64,000 nt of DNA from contig CM065182.1 of the NCBI GenBank assembly GCA_033026295.1, forward strand, positions 15,190,001-15,254,000, written 5' to 3'. Under the pieces are notes generated by a model. The model had not been told where the DNA came from. It searched no databases and worked only from the letters and a program-made list of their open reading frames with translations. Each line of letters begins with the position of its first letter. Within the stretch, counting starts at the first letter, position 1. Positions 1 to 12,471 of the stretch are shown in pieces. Source of the stretch: Channa striata (taxonomy: Eukaryota; Chordata; Actinopteri; Anabantiformes; Channidae). Position numbers and translations under genes: made by a program.

Positions 1-25
1 TAGTCTCTGATCATTTAATAGGCCT

Positions 26-93
26 AGGGTCAGATTTGGCCCCTGACAGACAGCACTTGCTTCATCAGCCTATCAGGGGCCAAATCTGACCCT
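26..93. repeat. Perfect 21-bp inverted repeat (hairpin)
   Basis: Positions 26-46 and 73-93 are exact reverse complements with a 26-base spacer; 48-49 could pair with 70-71 as well. The arms contain AGGGTCAGATTTGG and its complement. The predicted RNA would be a 68-nt stem-loop. It may be a small foldback element or a miRNA-like hairpin; no flanking duplication was seen. Confidence 0.8.
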
Positions 94-463
94 GCAGAGT
101 CATTCGGGCTCTGTCTGGCCGCATACTGAGAGGCTGAAAAAACAGAAAATCAGGGCGTCAAAACAATTTTTTTTCTCTCGTGGTCATTATTTAATCCTAC
201 ATTAGCAATTTTCAGATCTACTGAATCATTTATTTATATATTTTGTGCAGCAGTGTGCTTTTACAGACGTACGGACAAACATAAACAAATGTATAACACA
301 AATCCTGTGTGCTGTCATTCTGTTACTTTGCAATATGATGCTGTAGTTACGCTGCATTTGAGGTACGACAAAAATAGAATGTGACTAAAAGAAAGCCAAA
401 CAATACCAGCCTCCAAACCACAACTGTGCCTATAGCCAAGGAAAATGACACCATGTCTGAGTG

Positions 464-466
<3 letters not shown>

Positions 467-529
<63 letters not shown>
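467..529. repeat. (AC)n microsatellite, about 31 units
   Basis: A pure dinucleotide run. It creates spurious VCVCVC and HTHTHT frames on both strands. Confidence 0.98.
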
Positions 530-531
<2 letters not shown>

Positions 532-599
532 TGTGCACAATACCCCCACGACAAAACAAACTGTGAGAGCAGGGAGAACGGGGGCGGGAAGAGAGCGAC

Positions 600-3240
600 G
601 CAACATCAGCAAATACACCTCAGCATGCTGAATGAGTTCCACCTGACCTTGGCTAAAGGTGTGTACCTGTGCGTGTGTGTATCTGTGTGTGGAGGGGGAG
701 TGTATAAGAGTACAAGAGAGAGAGAGACACACTGATTACATCTGACCTCCTTGTGACTGAGACACTGACATGGACTGAAATCAGAAAGACATCAGGAGCT
801 GTGCATGTGGAACTGTCTTGTGTATGCATGAGTGTGTCTGACACGCAGGTTGCATAGAACCGATCTCGGAACTGCAACGATGTTCTTTTTCGTAAGCAAC
901 AATTATGCGTCATGCAGCTGCAGAACCAGTGAGCAACATAAACAAAGCAACATAAAGCCAGGTCACTGTAACACGTGGCCTCCTTTTGTACGGCTTTTAT
1001 TCCTGCCAAGATAATCTCTTATGACAGCAGTGCATGTCTGCATCATGTCACTGCTAGTGAGGAGATGGGCAAAGTAGGAAGGAAGACAGGCACTAAGTAC
1101 AAATGGCTTTAAAGAAAATCAGTTTTCTGTTGTTGCCAACAGAAAGAAAGACAAAGAATAAACAGAGGAAAAAAAGTATTCTACACTCATCTAAACAAAG
1201 ACAGCATTGCAGTTAAACCTTCCAAATGCCCATCTCACGTCTATATTTTATTTATTTTTCTGACATTCTCTAATGGTTTGTGATTTTCTTTAATCAGGAA
1301 TTTTACCATTTCTAGCTCTGATATATATATATATAAATGCTGTTAAAAATAATAAGCAGGCTTAATTCAGAGTATAAAAACTGTGTGTTTATGGCTGAAT
1401 CAAGTCCCAGTTGTCTGCAACGTGTACAATGTATTGCAAGCTAAATATGGTACAGCTTTTGAGAGCTTTGCCAAAACACACTGGACCAAATCAAACACGA
1501 TACAAACCCAAACCAATCCAAATGACAATCTGACATATGGGCTGTTCATCTCCTGCTTTGCTAGATCAACACAGATTGGACTAATGTATCAGCATAATCC
1601 TCACAATACTGAAACCGAACTGCTGCCTCATCCAAAGACAAAATGATCTCATTCTTGTGTGTGGAAAATTGTCACATTTTGATTTTTACTAGAGTCAGGT
1701 TTGTCTTGGCTTGGTTTGTTCCCAGTGAAAGAGGTGCAGGAAAACCTGTTCCCCAATGAAATCAAACTCACTGAGTTTTACCGTTAATGCCTCACTGCTA
1801 CAGATAGATTATGTGTAGAAATTCAAGGAGGGGTAGGTGAGGGGAAAGGTACTGAAGGATGGTGTGGGTGTATTCATTACAGTGAACTGCAGAAGCGAGT
1901 TTCTAATGAATGCTGAGGTGTGTGTTTTTTGTGCATACGCTCACGTGTGGGAGTAAGTGTGTGTGCATGTGCGATAACTAAAGAGCAGAGGGCCACTGCA
2001 TAATAACTAGGTTTCTATGGGGCAGAAAAGTAGAGAAAATGCACAGAGATTCAGAGGGCCCCCTCGTTACTCATGCATGACCGGCCCATAATGCACTTCT
2101 GTGCTTTCACTCACCGTTGGCAGGACAACAGAATTACTGAGAAAAGGATTTGGGAAGGCAGGATTTGCCAAGACTGTGGGAATGGCCAGATTCCTCGTTT
2201 TACCACAAAAGATGGAAGAATAGGAGCTCAATTCTTTCCCTGTGTAATTCATACTGTACATTCAGTGCAGATAAAAGTATTATACTTGATTGTATCGCTT
2301 TCTCTCTGAGACTGATGCAGCAGTGAAAGTATTGTTCTGCTTGGATTGCATGCAAAACACGTGCACATGAAAATGGGGTTTAAAAAAAAACAGCATTTTC
2401 AGTGTCAAACTAAGAGAGTGATGCAAAATGATTACACCTGCAAGTCATATACTAGACCCATGTGCACGTGCACATGCACACACCCAAGTATCCAACTCTG
2501 GCTGAGCATTGATCAGTCTGGCTCCCCACAAAGAAGATGTGAGCAGACAACTAATGGAAGAGCTAGCCTCAATTAGCCCACTGACTGATGGGAAATGTGA
2601 TTTCATTCAGTTGACGCTACAGACACTGTAAACAAGTCATGTTACCACTGCAGGAGACAGAGCAAACGAAAACAGACACACACACATATACTCATAGGCA
2701 GAAGGATGTGCGCTTCCTTGCAGCTGTTCAGTAGCAGTACGCACATCATTGTCTGCCGTGAAAGTTTTATGCAGTCTCATTATGTTAAATGTGTCTGCGT
2801 CACCTGTGGCATGGAGTCCAATGAGGCACAGAATAGCCCGCTAAGTGCCAATGTGTTAAATTAATGGTATCATTTTCATCCTAGTACGTACACTGAAAGT
2901 GAAAATAGTGAGACCTCTTTTATGGCCACCTCTACAACTATTGTTCTTGTTAGCACATCTTACAAATTTACAGTAATTAGAAGCAGCATGGAAGCAAACT
3001 GCACAGAACTTGTGACCAAGCTTTGTTAAAATCCATTAACAGATTAACAGAGTTGAGAGTTGGATCGTTTATATCCTGTGCTTTTCACAATTAGGTGGTC
3101 CTTACAGTGTGATGATCGGGCTGGGTGTTAAAGTTTTAAAAACAGGAACAAAGCAAAACCAAGCCTGCTGTTTGGTTTTTTCTGCAAAAGCTCTTTTACT
3201 GTATTCCTAGCAAATAAACCATGCAAATCTATATATGGGT
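600..3240. other. Non-coding stretch, presumed intron
   Basis: AT-rich DNA with no recognisable gene. It holds a GT-rich patch at 660-690, a short AT run at 1320-1336, and a perfect palindrome TGTGCACGTGCACA with a CACGTG core at 2461-2474. Confidence 0.6.
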
Positions 3241-3243
3241 GTG

Positions 3244-3246
<3 letters not shown>

Positions 3247-3275
<29 letters not shown>
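3247..3275. repeat. (AC)n microsatellite
   Basis: About 14 units, just left of a dispersed repeat. Confidence 0.95.
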
Positions 3276-3280
<5 letters not shown>

Positions 3281-3320
3281 TGGGTATTTTGTCTTACTGA
3301 CAAGTTCAGTCTATATAGAC

Positions 3321-3617
3321 CACCCATCCATGCTTTATCTTAACTGCTTATTCTTTTCAGTGCTGCAGGGGACTGAAGCCTATTCCTGCTGTCATTGGAC
3401 AACAGGTAGGGTACACCCAGGACAGGTCTCCAGTCCATCTCAGGGCCAACACAGAGAGACATGTCCAAACAGACATCTATTTACACATACACAAACAGGC
3501 AATTTAGAGTTTCTAATTAACCTAATTAGTCTTTGGACTAAGTGAGAAAACCGAAGTACCCGGACAAAACCCTCACGCGCATTAGGAGATCATGCAAACT
3601 CCACACAGAAAGACCCC
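3321..3617 (+). repeat. Dispersed teleost interspersed repeat, near full length
   Basis: Recognised by its ordered core motifs: a CATCCATNNTTTATCTTAACTGCTTATTC-like head, a GGGTACACCCAGGACAGG-like middle, GGCAATTTAGAGT, and a tail with AGTACCCGGA and CATGCAAACTCCACACAGAAAG. This family is abundant in teleost genomes. Partial heads of the same family recur at 20247 and 57936. I do not name the subfamily. The copy is diverged and has no coding content. Confidence 0.8.
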
Positions 3618-4091
3618 CTTTTGGTAGTTATAATGTTTGCACAGTAGATGTAAAAATGATGAAAATTCTGTTTTATTAAATAGTTTATTTTCACAATAAT
3701 GCTAAGAATGCCGACCATGATAAAGGTCAGCGTTGAATTTAGTGCCTACCCTCACAAACATCGAATTTAACAAAGTTAGTGGAAACGATCTCAGATTTTG
3801 GTACAAAAAAACTTGATTTGACTGATGCATCTAATTAACGTTGTACATAACTATAACCAGTTAAATTTCAAAAGGTTTCAATTTCAATTTTGTGTGTGCC
3901 CGGCCTTAATGATATTTTTTTGTTTGTTTGTTTTGCTCCTCTATATTCAACAGATTCAATTTTTTAACTGGCAGCAGTATTACTGCATATTATAACTAGC
4001 AATGGTGTGCCTGAATTTGAACATTATTGGACTAGATAAGCACAGCTTGTTGTCTTTTAAATTAATGAGGTATTTTATTTGAATTTAATAC

Positions 4092-4128
4092 AAGCCTAAG
4101 CATAGAATATTTATCTATGCATAGGCTT
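4092..4128. repeat. Inverted repeat, 14-bp arms with one mismatch
   Basis: 4092-4105 pairs with 4115-4128 (13 of 14 bases) around a 9-base AT loop. Confidence 0.7.
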
Positions 4129-6044
4129 TTATTACAGGACAGGAAAAGGAGGTCAGTGCAAGTTTAATGACAAAGACTGTTTTCATAGATTTTCCAAACT
4201 GTCAGCTGCCTTTTGGTGTTCCAATTCAACCAATTAGATTTCTCCACGCCTGCTCTTAACCACTCGTCTCGCTGCTCTTTCCAGATGTAACGTGCTGCTG
4301 TTCCATAAGTACCTACCAAACCCCATCACCACCACTTGCATTCATTGTAAGACACAATTTCCACATTGTGTCCATTAACCCTCCACCCACAGATCAACAG
4401 GCTTCATTCAAATTTATTCTTCCACCATTAGTGACTTTGTATACACATCATATAGATCAGAAAATCTGGCTCAATTAGGTAAAAACAAAGACAATTAGAA
4501 AGCAACTGTTAGCATTATGAGCTGAACCGACAATTAGACATTTAGACTTCAAAATTTAAAAAAATATTTGTTCTTGCAAACTGTTCCACATGGCTCAAAC
4601 AGAAAACGTGAAAACCGTCTCCATCTCTGTGCATTAGTGTCTTGTGATCTTCAACGAGGATAATGTCAGCTCATAGTCTTAACTGCATTAGAGGAACTTA
4701 TAACATTATACAGGAAATAACACAGAAATGCTTAAATCAGAAATGATCATAGCCCCCTGACAGATGCAGCATATAGCTGTCATCTGGATGCACATAACCT
4801 TTGTGCTGCTGATTTACCCTTGCACTGAGATAAATCTGAAGGCTCACTTCATTTAGAGATAGACAGAGAGAGAGAGACCGAGTGTAAAGGACACAGCGAA
4901 TGAAACAAAAAGAACGTAGCTGGCTATTGTAACAGTTTCATCAGAACAGCCTGGGTGCATTCTGATGGAAACAGAGCACTGTACGTATCGTTCTGAAGAG
5001 AGGAAATTATATGTCATGCTCTATAAAGCAGGCACTTTATATATTTTCAGACAGTATCCTTGCGGCTTAGATCATCGTCCGGTGGATGTACAACACTCAG
5101 TTATGATGACATCACCTCCTTTTGAGCCACTTTGTTTCCGTGCTGTAGGTTGACTACAAAAGATAAGAGTAGCCAAAATTCCATTTACATGATTTAATCG
5201 GGACACAGACAAAATAGAACCATGCAACAATAATAATATGACAGACCATTGTATTCATCAAGTTCTATTTCTGCCTTATTTGTGCCTAACTGATAATTTT
5301 GCAGACTTGCAGGGAGCATGGCTGCTCGAAAGTGTGAGATAGGGTGCAATAAAAACTGCTCAGTAATAAATGATTCATGTTGGTATCAAGGCACAGTGAG
5401 ATTACTGTGACACGAATGCGGGAGGATTATTTGCTAAACATACTGCATATTTAAATGAAAATTAGTTCCATAGTGCGGTATGCAGGCCTTGGTTACAGGT
5501 TGGAGCTTGATCAACATATTTACAGAGAACATTATCAAGTTGTCTAGAGTGTTAAATTGCAGATTTGTTCAAATTCAATGAGGTAAGGATTTACTCGGAA
5601 TCCCGAACAAAAGGGACATTATCAGGATTTTTAACAACAAAACAAAAAGGACCAGGTGGAAGAACAATTTGACTGGGCAAGCTAGGAGGAAAATTTCACC
5701 ACCATGTCACCCCCTACTGTGCTAGCTTTGCATAACTTACAAAGACATTCTGTTACATCCACCGTTTTACACTTTTTATTTGGTGCAAATGCAACAAAAC
5801 TGCTAAAGGGGAGAATATGAGTGTTTTTACACTCATCCATCCCTGTGATTTGTTTTTTCCTTTCTTTCCTTGCTTTTTTGTTTCTCTCAGGCCAAACACC
5901 TGTTTCGGCACTTTCTTATTCTGACTCCGACAGCCACAGAACAACCCCTGCTGTAGTCATATATCTATGCGAGCAGCCTAAACCCCGCTGATGTGACCTC
6001 AGGGCAAATTAATTCACACGGGTACGTCATCAACTAACTAACTT

Positions 6045-6075
6045 ACAGCCATTCATCTGACGAATGAATGGCTGT
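6045..6075. repeat. Perfect 12-bp inverted repeat with 7-base loop
   Basis: ACAGCCATTCAT at 6045-6056 is complemented exactly by 6064-6075. Confidence 0.75.
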
Positions 6076-8367
6076 GCCGATTGCTCTCCTGCAGTGGTTT
6101 ACAGAGCGGAACAGAATGTCTGTCCAGATAGAGAGAAGGAAAATGTGAATATATTGTACAAAAGTGTTAAAATACGTAATATTATTGAATGCATTTCAGT
6201 ATCGGAAAACCAAATGCATTCTTGTTGTGACAGCCATGATTAGGCAGAGGTACTATATATTTCACTGAATTAAATGGAGGAAATTCAAATTCAGAAAATA
6301 TTATGCAGCACCGGGTTCACTGCATTTCATTGCTGTGTTTCTCAGTCCAAAATCTCCATGGATATGAGTACAGAAATGCAAACTTTACTTACTCGCTACC
6401 TTGGGGCTGCTGCAATGAAACTTTAATGTTTGACAAGGACGTCAACATAACTGTCTCCAAACTTCACTTCCTCTTTAATTTGGTCACAATATCTGCATTG
6501 CCATTGGTATGCAGTTTCCGCTGCACCACAAAACTCAGTGGTGCTTGTTAAAACACTTTTCATATCTATGCAAGTGCGATGAATGGTGTCTGACAAGGGC
6601 GCTTGTCTGCCAATTGGAGTATTCTCATAAAGGAAGCACCCTGCCAAGATGAAAGCCCTGGGTGATGCTGGAGAGTGAGGTGTAGGGGGTAAGAGAAATG
6701 AAACATCGAGATAGGAAGGAGTGAGAGAGCGGAGGAGTGGAGGGAGACACATAAAGAGTAAGATAGACAAACATGAAGTGAAAAAGTGGGAGGCACACAG
6801 GGATGAAAACCCTGCTTCCTTTTCACACCGAAGAAATGTAGATAAAGACAGTATTTTTGACAGGGGGCATTTGCATTTCTATCCGGAAGCCAATCCAGTA
6901 AAAAAGAAACGGGAGAGAAAGAAGTTGGAATCAAAAGCTTTTATATGCTATGCTTTATATGTGTACTATTATGCATCAACTATAATGATCTAGAAAAAAA
7001 TGTTCACAGGAAGGTTAATTTCCTGACTGTGTCATGCATGGCTGCTGTTACTTTTTTGGTTCTGTTATTCTTTTCCCGTTGCACTGTCTTTCAATTTTTT
7101 CTTTTTCAAATTCTCTGGGTTAATCTGTCTCTGTTCCAAATTCCTGTCTGTACATGGTGGAGGAGCAGATGTGATACAGGAATTCCTCTATTCTCCCCCA
7201 TCCATCCTGTTACCCCCCACATCCCTCTAATTCTCTCATTCCCTTCACCCTCAACCCATTTATGACACACACACACACAATGTTTTGCTGTTACTGCCAT
7301 CCCTGTCTCATTTCATCTTATCACAGTGAGGCTTTAAGAGAGCACTGGAACAGCAGTGGTTAGTAATGTGACACTCAGGATCCCAGTCAAGCCACAGGTA
7401 CAACATATACTCGCATAATATCTCAAAACAACCCATCACCTTCCCCTGGTGCATTTTCTGCTGTCTTTGTCAGCCTTTCTCTCCTACCTTTCGCTTTCTT
7501 GTTATCGCTTCTATCCAAGGTGGACTCCTCTGAATGACAAGCACCCAGTGTATATGAAGAGAGCTGCTGAGATTTGAGATTGTGTTTTTAATTTTGCTAA
7601 TCAAGCTGGAAATGGATGAAAGCAACGATAGCAGCCTAAAGAACATTTCTGTTTGGCAGAGGAACACAGTTTAAAAGACCTCATTTGATACGCTTTAGTA
7701 AATAATAACCTCAGTTATAGTCTCATCCTTGCTTTTTTATTGAACAATGTCATTTTTCTTTTTCAAACTGCACCTTACTGTCTATTAGTGTGCATGCCCA
7801 TTGGGAGCCATGTTTTTGCTTGTGTTAAACTGGAGAGTCATTTAGTTTTGTGTCATATTTTCTGTGCAGGAATCCAAAAGCCTGAGAGAACATGAGAGAG
7901 GAGAGTAACATTGCAAATGATTATTCATATTTGTGACTGATTCATTTCATTTTTACTAGTAGAAATGCATAAATAGGACATCAAGTGCAGGGACTATGCA
8001 ATCTCAGAATTTTTTTTTACTAAATCTTAAATGTATAGCATGTAGACTGTTTTACAGACTTAAAAAAAGTCAAACACTCATGCTACCAAACTCTGTGTTT
8101 TGAAAAAAATAAATGAAACCTAAATAGTCATGTGAAAATTAAATTACAAAAACAAAGGAGAAATAGTTTATGTGCATGAGTGATTGGCTTTTTTGGATCA
8201 CTCACAGCTCATTCTTTCTGAGCGTTAATTAGTCAACAATTGGTCTGAACGTGCTGCTGCCCTTCCACAGTCAAGGACAAATCATTAAAACTGTAGCGAC
8301 TGTTCAAGACAATTTTTTTTTTGAAAATAAGTTGCTTAAGGGGTCTAAACAGCTGCTAAATCTAGCT

Positions 8368-8394
8368 ACAGTGTTGCTAAGTCGGCAACACTGT
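8368..8394. repeat. Perfect 10-bp inverted repeat with 7-base loop
   Basis: ACAGTGTTGC at 8368-8377 is complemented exactly by 8385-8394. There is no T-run after it to suggest a Pol III terminator. Confidence 0.7.
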
Positions 8395-9042
8395 TTTGCA
8401 CGAGAAAATCATCTGACCACACATGCCACACGCTCCACCGCCTAAACACACACTGACTGGTCATCTCTTCATTATAGGAGATAATTAGTAAACTGTCACA
8501 TTTCCACACTTAAATATTGATGTAATTAAATGACGGCCTTTTGCACTTATGCAATCACACATTGTAATTGGAATATCGTGCAGCACCATATGACGCCAAG
8601 CGACGTCACATCCCACTGTAACAGTGCATGAATAGTGAAATGCTCCACGTCCAACAGAAAACCTCAGTTCCGGACATGATATGAAACTCTTTAGTGGCCT
8701 CTTAGTAGCTCTTCGATCATTATGCTTATGTGGGTAAAAGGTGGCTCCGGGATTAAGGAATGTGAAGGTCACCCCTTCTCAAACAAGCTCCACCAGGACC
8801 AGCTGTATTGAGGATCTACTACAGCCTAAAGATATGGCTTCTTTTTGGTTAGAGGCTCACTTTTAATAAGGTTAGGATTAGGGTGACCAGTGCATTACGA
8901 CAAGGGCTTAGGATCAGTGCTTAGTCCTGGAGAGAAGGCTACAATTTACCAGCTCAGTGCAACTGTGGTTAACACTGTCTCATTATGACTGCCATGCTTG
9001 GAGATTTTGGGTCCATCACTTCAGTAATAGCTCATGTTGGCT

Positions 9043-9076
9043 GCTCTGTGTGTGTGTGTGTGCATGTGTGTGTGTG
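9043..9076. repeat. Imperfect (GT)n repeat
   Basis: Two GT runs joined by GCAT. Confidence 0.85.
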
Positions 9077-12000
9077 AGGGGGCGTGTGTGAGTGCAGAGA
9101 AGCGGGCGTTGAAAGGTGACCACTGGTGTGAGGATTTGCGTGTGTCAGCCGTCGTGATTTAATATTTGCCATGCCGATGTCTCCATTTTCCATTTTCTTG
9201 TGCCTTCTCCTCCACCATCCATCTCAGCCACAGAGAAGAATGATAACGTTGCTCTGGTCACGGTGCTTCTCAGGGGATTAGCGGAGATTAGCATTAGCTG
9301 GTCCATTAGAATTGGCTACACATACAGTAGCATTAGCTTGTTGGCAAACTAGTCGCCAATTGTCGGCGTAAGATGAATTCGCAAAGGAAGCTTGTGAGAA
9401 AGAAATATACTGATGCAAAACTTAAAAAAGGCAGTTCCTTAATTCCACTGTATAAATAGCCTTAATAGCAACGCAAAAAGCTTGTTTTTTGAAACCAAGA
9501 CATTACTTATGATTCATTATTTTAATTGTTTAACCTTTGCATTCAACATTTCCAGTAGGTCAGTTTCTGCAGAGATTGTCTTTTACTCCTCTTCTCCTAG
9601 ATATGAAATGGCCAGGAGCAAAAACAATCCTCTAAAACAATTATGTCCTTACTGAAGAAAAGCTGTTATTATTCAAATGCCATTCAATCAAAAAATAAAT
9701 GACTGCTGCCAAAAGCCAGAACACACAGTCCAGGTTACGAGTGAAATTCAATCCTTCAAAAGGTTCTCGTCCCAGGTTTAAAACGATAAAATGCCACAGC
9801 ATCGAGCCTCTGACAAGCACTGCAAATGTTCTGTAGCATACAAATGTTCCAGCAGTCTTCCGAGTGTCAGAGTCACATGGTCTCAAAGAACACACGGGAG
9901 CCGCATAGCTCCACATCACGGATTCAAAATATTTATGTTAAGCACATGAATGCACAATTTCAGTCACTAATGAGTCTTACTGGATTCTAACTACATGAGT
10001 GTAGACTCGTTTCAGCCAGTGGAAGCTTTTGACTTGTGGGTACAGGAGAATGATGGACTGAGTAATTGAGTGCACTGTGAGACAAACACTAATGAGGAAG
10101 ATAAAGGACGAATTGAGTTAACTGTGTTTCCCTTTTCTAATGATAAGAGATGAGAAGAGACAGAGAGGCAGAGCGAAGAGAGGAGACCTTTCTGCTTTCT
10201 AAAAGAATGCATCTGCTGTATGTCTAGTTTGTCTGCTCGTTGTTTTGCAAAGCACAATGCTCGCTCTACCCAACCAGAGCAAAGTGAGAGAAAAGCAAAT
10301 AGCTTTAAGATAGGCAGTGAAATTACCCGTAATTGGAGACCATTTAAAAACATAATAACTTCTTTGTTTCCTCAGCAGGAGGCTCAGGACTGGGGAAGCT
10401 TTTTGATTAGAAGTGGAGATGAGTTAGCTATAAAACTACTGAGCCAAGCCTTAGTCAGATTCGTGCAATGCGTATGTGTATGTGTTAAATCTGTCTGCCA
10501 AAATGCAGAAATTAATAATTCTGGAGGAGGTAGGATTATTAAAGTCCAGTGTGAGTTCAACAGGGACCAGTTGAAATTATTACACAAATTCCCACTTGAA
10601 TCCGCAGGAACGAGCGAACGGGCTTGTAAAATCTCAAAGCATCAATGCTAAACACCAACTTACAAAATATTCAAATGGAGCATGAAAATATGTATTAAAT
10701 TCCAGCTGGAAACATGCCACAGCATCTTTAACAAAGATGTGTACACGGTAGCAAATTGTCACTGTTCCACTGAGTAGGATAGTGGAAGTAAGCTTAGGGG
10801 TGTGTGCCACTTAGGGTGGGGGGAATAATGTCGTGAAGCATATAATGGATTTGCAATGTGGCAAACAGAGACAGATGGTGAAGAGGGCTGTGTGTTTCTG
10901 TGTGCTATGTGTTTGCTATTTTGCACGTGTACACACACACACACAAGCATCGTGCACAGCAAAATGCATGTGGAGAAGAAATCCCTAGGGCGCATTATGA
11001 ATGCTGCCGCTCGCTCACCCAAGCCAAGGGTCTCAGTTCATTTGGTTTTTAACTGTTATAAATTGTCTCACTTGACTCCATCTTCCCTCCCCTCTACAAC
11101 AGGCCCGGAGCAATCTCCACATAGAGTGCGGCCAGACTCCAAACTTAAAACCAATATAGGGTTTAGGAATATTCAGAAATCGGATCCATGCTGGTATAAA
11201 AATATAGATGGCAATAATCCCAGCTGAAGGGAAAAGATAATTTAGTATGACAGTAGAACCACAAAGACACACATGCACACGCATGAGGAAATATTTTAAT
11301 TTATATGAATATACTGTATTCTATAAATCAAATATACTTGAATGCCTGCATTTACACCAAGATGGAAGCATAAATAAAAGATAGTAAAATATTTATTGTT
11401 TGTGTGTGTGGGTGTTTGTGAGAGAGTGCGTGCACACATGTACACAGGTATATGAGCCCATGGTGTAAAACCTTTTCAGCTGGATGAAATTTCACACCGA
11501 TGATTCTCAAAAGTAATCATTTAATTACAGCCGTTATACATAATGCCTGTTCTTTCTAGTTTCACACAGAAAGCCGTTCTCACACACTCTTCTAAACATC
11601 TTTCACAGTCTTCTATTTGCTCCCATGCAAACCCTTATTGTCCTGTACATAACCACTTGCCTGAGAAATAGGATCCGAAACAAAACAGCGGTGAAGACTG
11701 CTTTGATTTATGGTGTGCACTAACCACGGCGGAAGGACTGGTTCAATTTGAGTTTAAGACAACATCAGCAGATTCTAACTGCATAATTTCACTACATTAG
11801 ATGTGTTTATGTGCTCATGCAAAAGAGTGTCTAATAGCTTTCAAAGACCGAATTAAGATGTGGGGGGACCCTCAAGCTGATGATTAGACAAGGGACTAGA
11901 AAGTGACTTCTGGCGATAATATGAATACAAAACACATTCACACATACACACTCGTGCCCACAAACACAGGCTCACACAGAAAGTCAATTAACATGAACAT

Positions 12001-12228
12001 GTGTCTTTGGGGAATTATATTTCAATTAGCTTTAGCTACTTCTAGGCTTCCTTTGAGACCATAATGCTAGTGCACAGATGTGTATTTGTGGATGCAGTAA
12101 ATCCTGCTTTTCAATTAGTATCATGCCATAATTCCATATTGTTATTGAATAAATGCATGTTAAGCAGTTGAGCACTAAATTAATGTTTTGCGGTTGACAT
12201 CAATGGTATACATGGAGAATCATATGCA

Positions 12229-12471
12229 TACACTTGGGTGCAAATGTTTGCATTCACGTATTTTATTTTCTATATTGAAATGTCAAAACTATAAAACAGA
12301 AACAGTGATATAGAAAAATATTCTAAATGACGTCAGTGCAGAAAATTGCATAACTTTTAATAAATTAATTAACAATTAACTTGAACAATTGTAGTAGCTG
12401 AATGTGCGATAAATTCTTGTTTTACTCTCCTGGTTTTCAAAATAAGGGGCCTTTTGCATCCAACTGTATAG
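12229..12471. mobile_element. MITE-like non-autonomous DNA element, about 243 bp
   Basis: The ends are inverted and similar: the left end reads ACACTTGGGTGCAAA and the right end, on the other strand, ATACAGTTGGATGCAAA. The internal sequence is AT-rich and non-coding. This matches small Tc1/mariner-type derivatives found in fish. The termini are diverged, so the exact ends and a TA target duplication are uncertain. Confidence 0.5.

Larger units (their letters stand above)
3618..12228. other. Non-coding stretch, presumed intron
   Basis: No exon could be supported in this 8.6 kb. It contains three short hairpins (4092-4128, 6045-6075, 8368-8394), an imperfect GT repeat at 9043-9076, and an octamer ATTTGCAT near 6869. 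The 143-codon frame at 10220-10651 is treated as chance. Confidence 0.6.

Noticed and set aside
430..735. Overlapping frames rich in Cys-Val or His-Thr around 0.5 kb, and similar ones at 16.0, 21.7, 26.2, 47.2, 53.5 and 61.6 kb.
   Set aside because: They are translations of CA/GT microsatellites.
10220..10651. 143-codon plus-strand frame with a true ATG.
   Set aside because: Unbiased, domain-free composition with a CVCVCV insert from a GT stretch; no splice or promoter support. Treated as chance.
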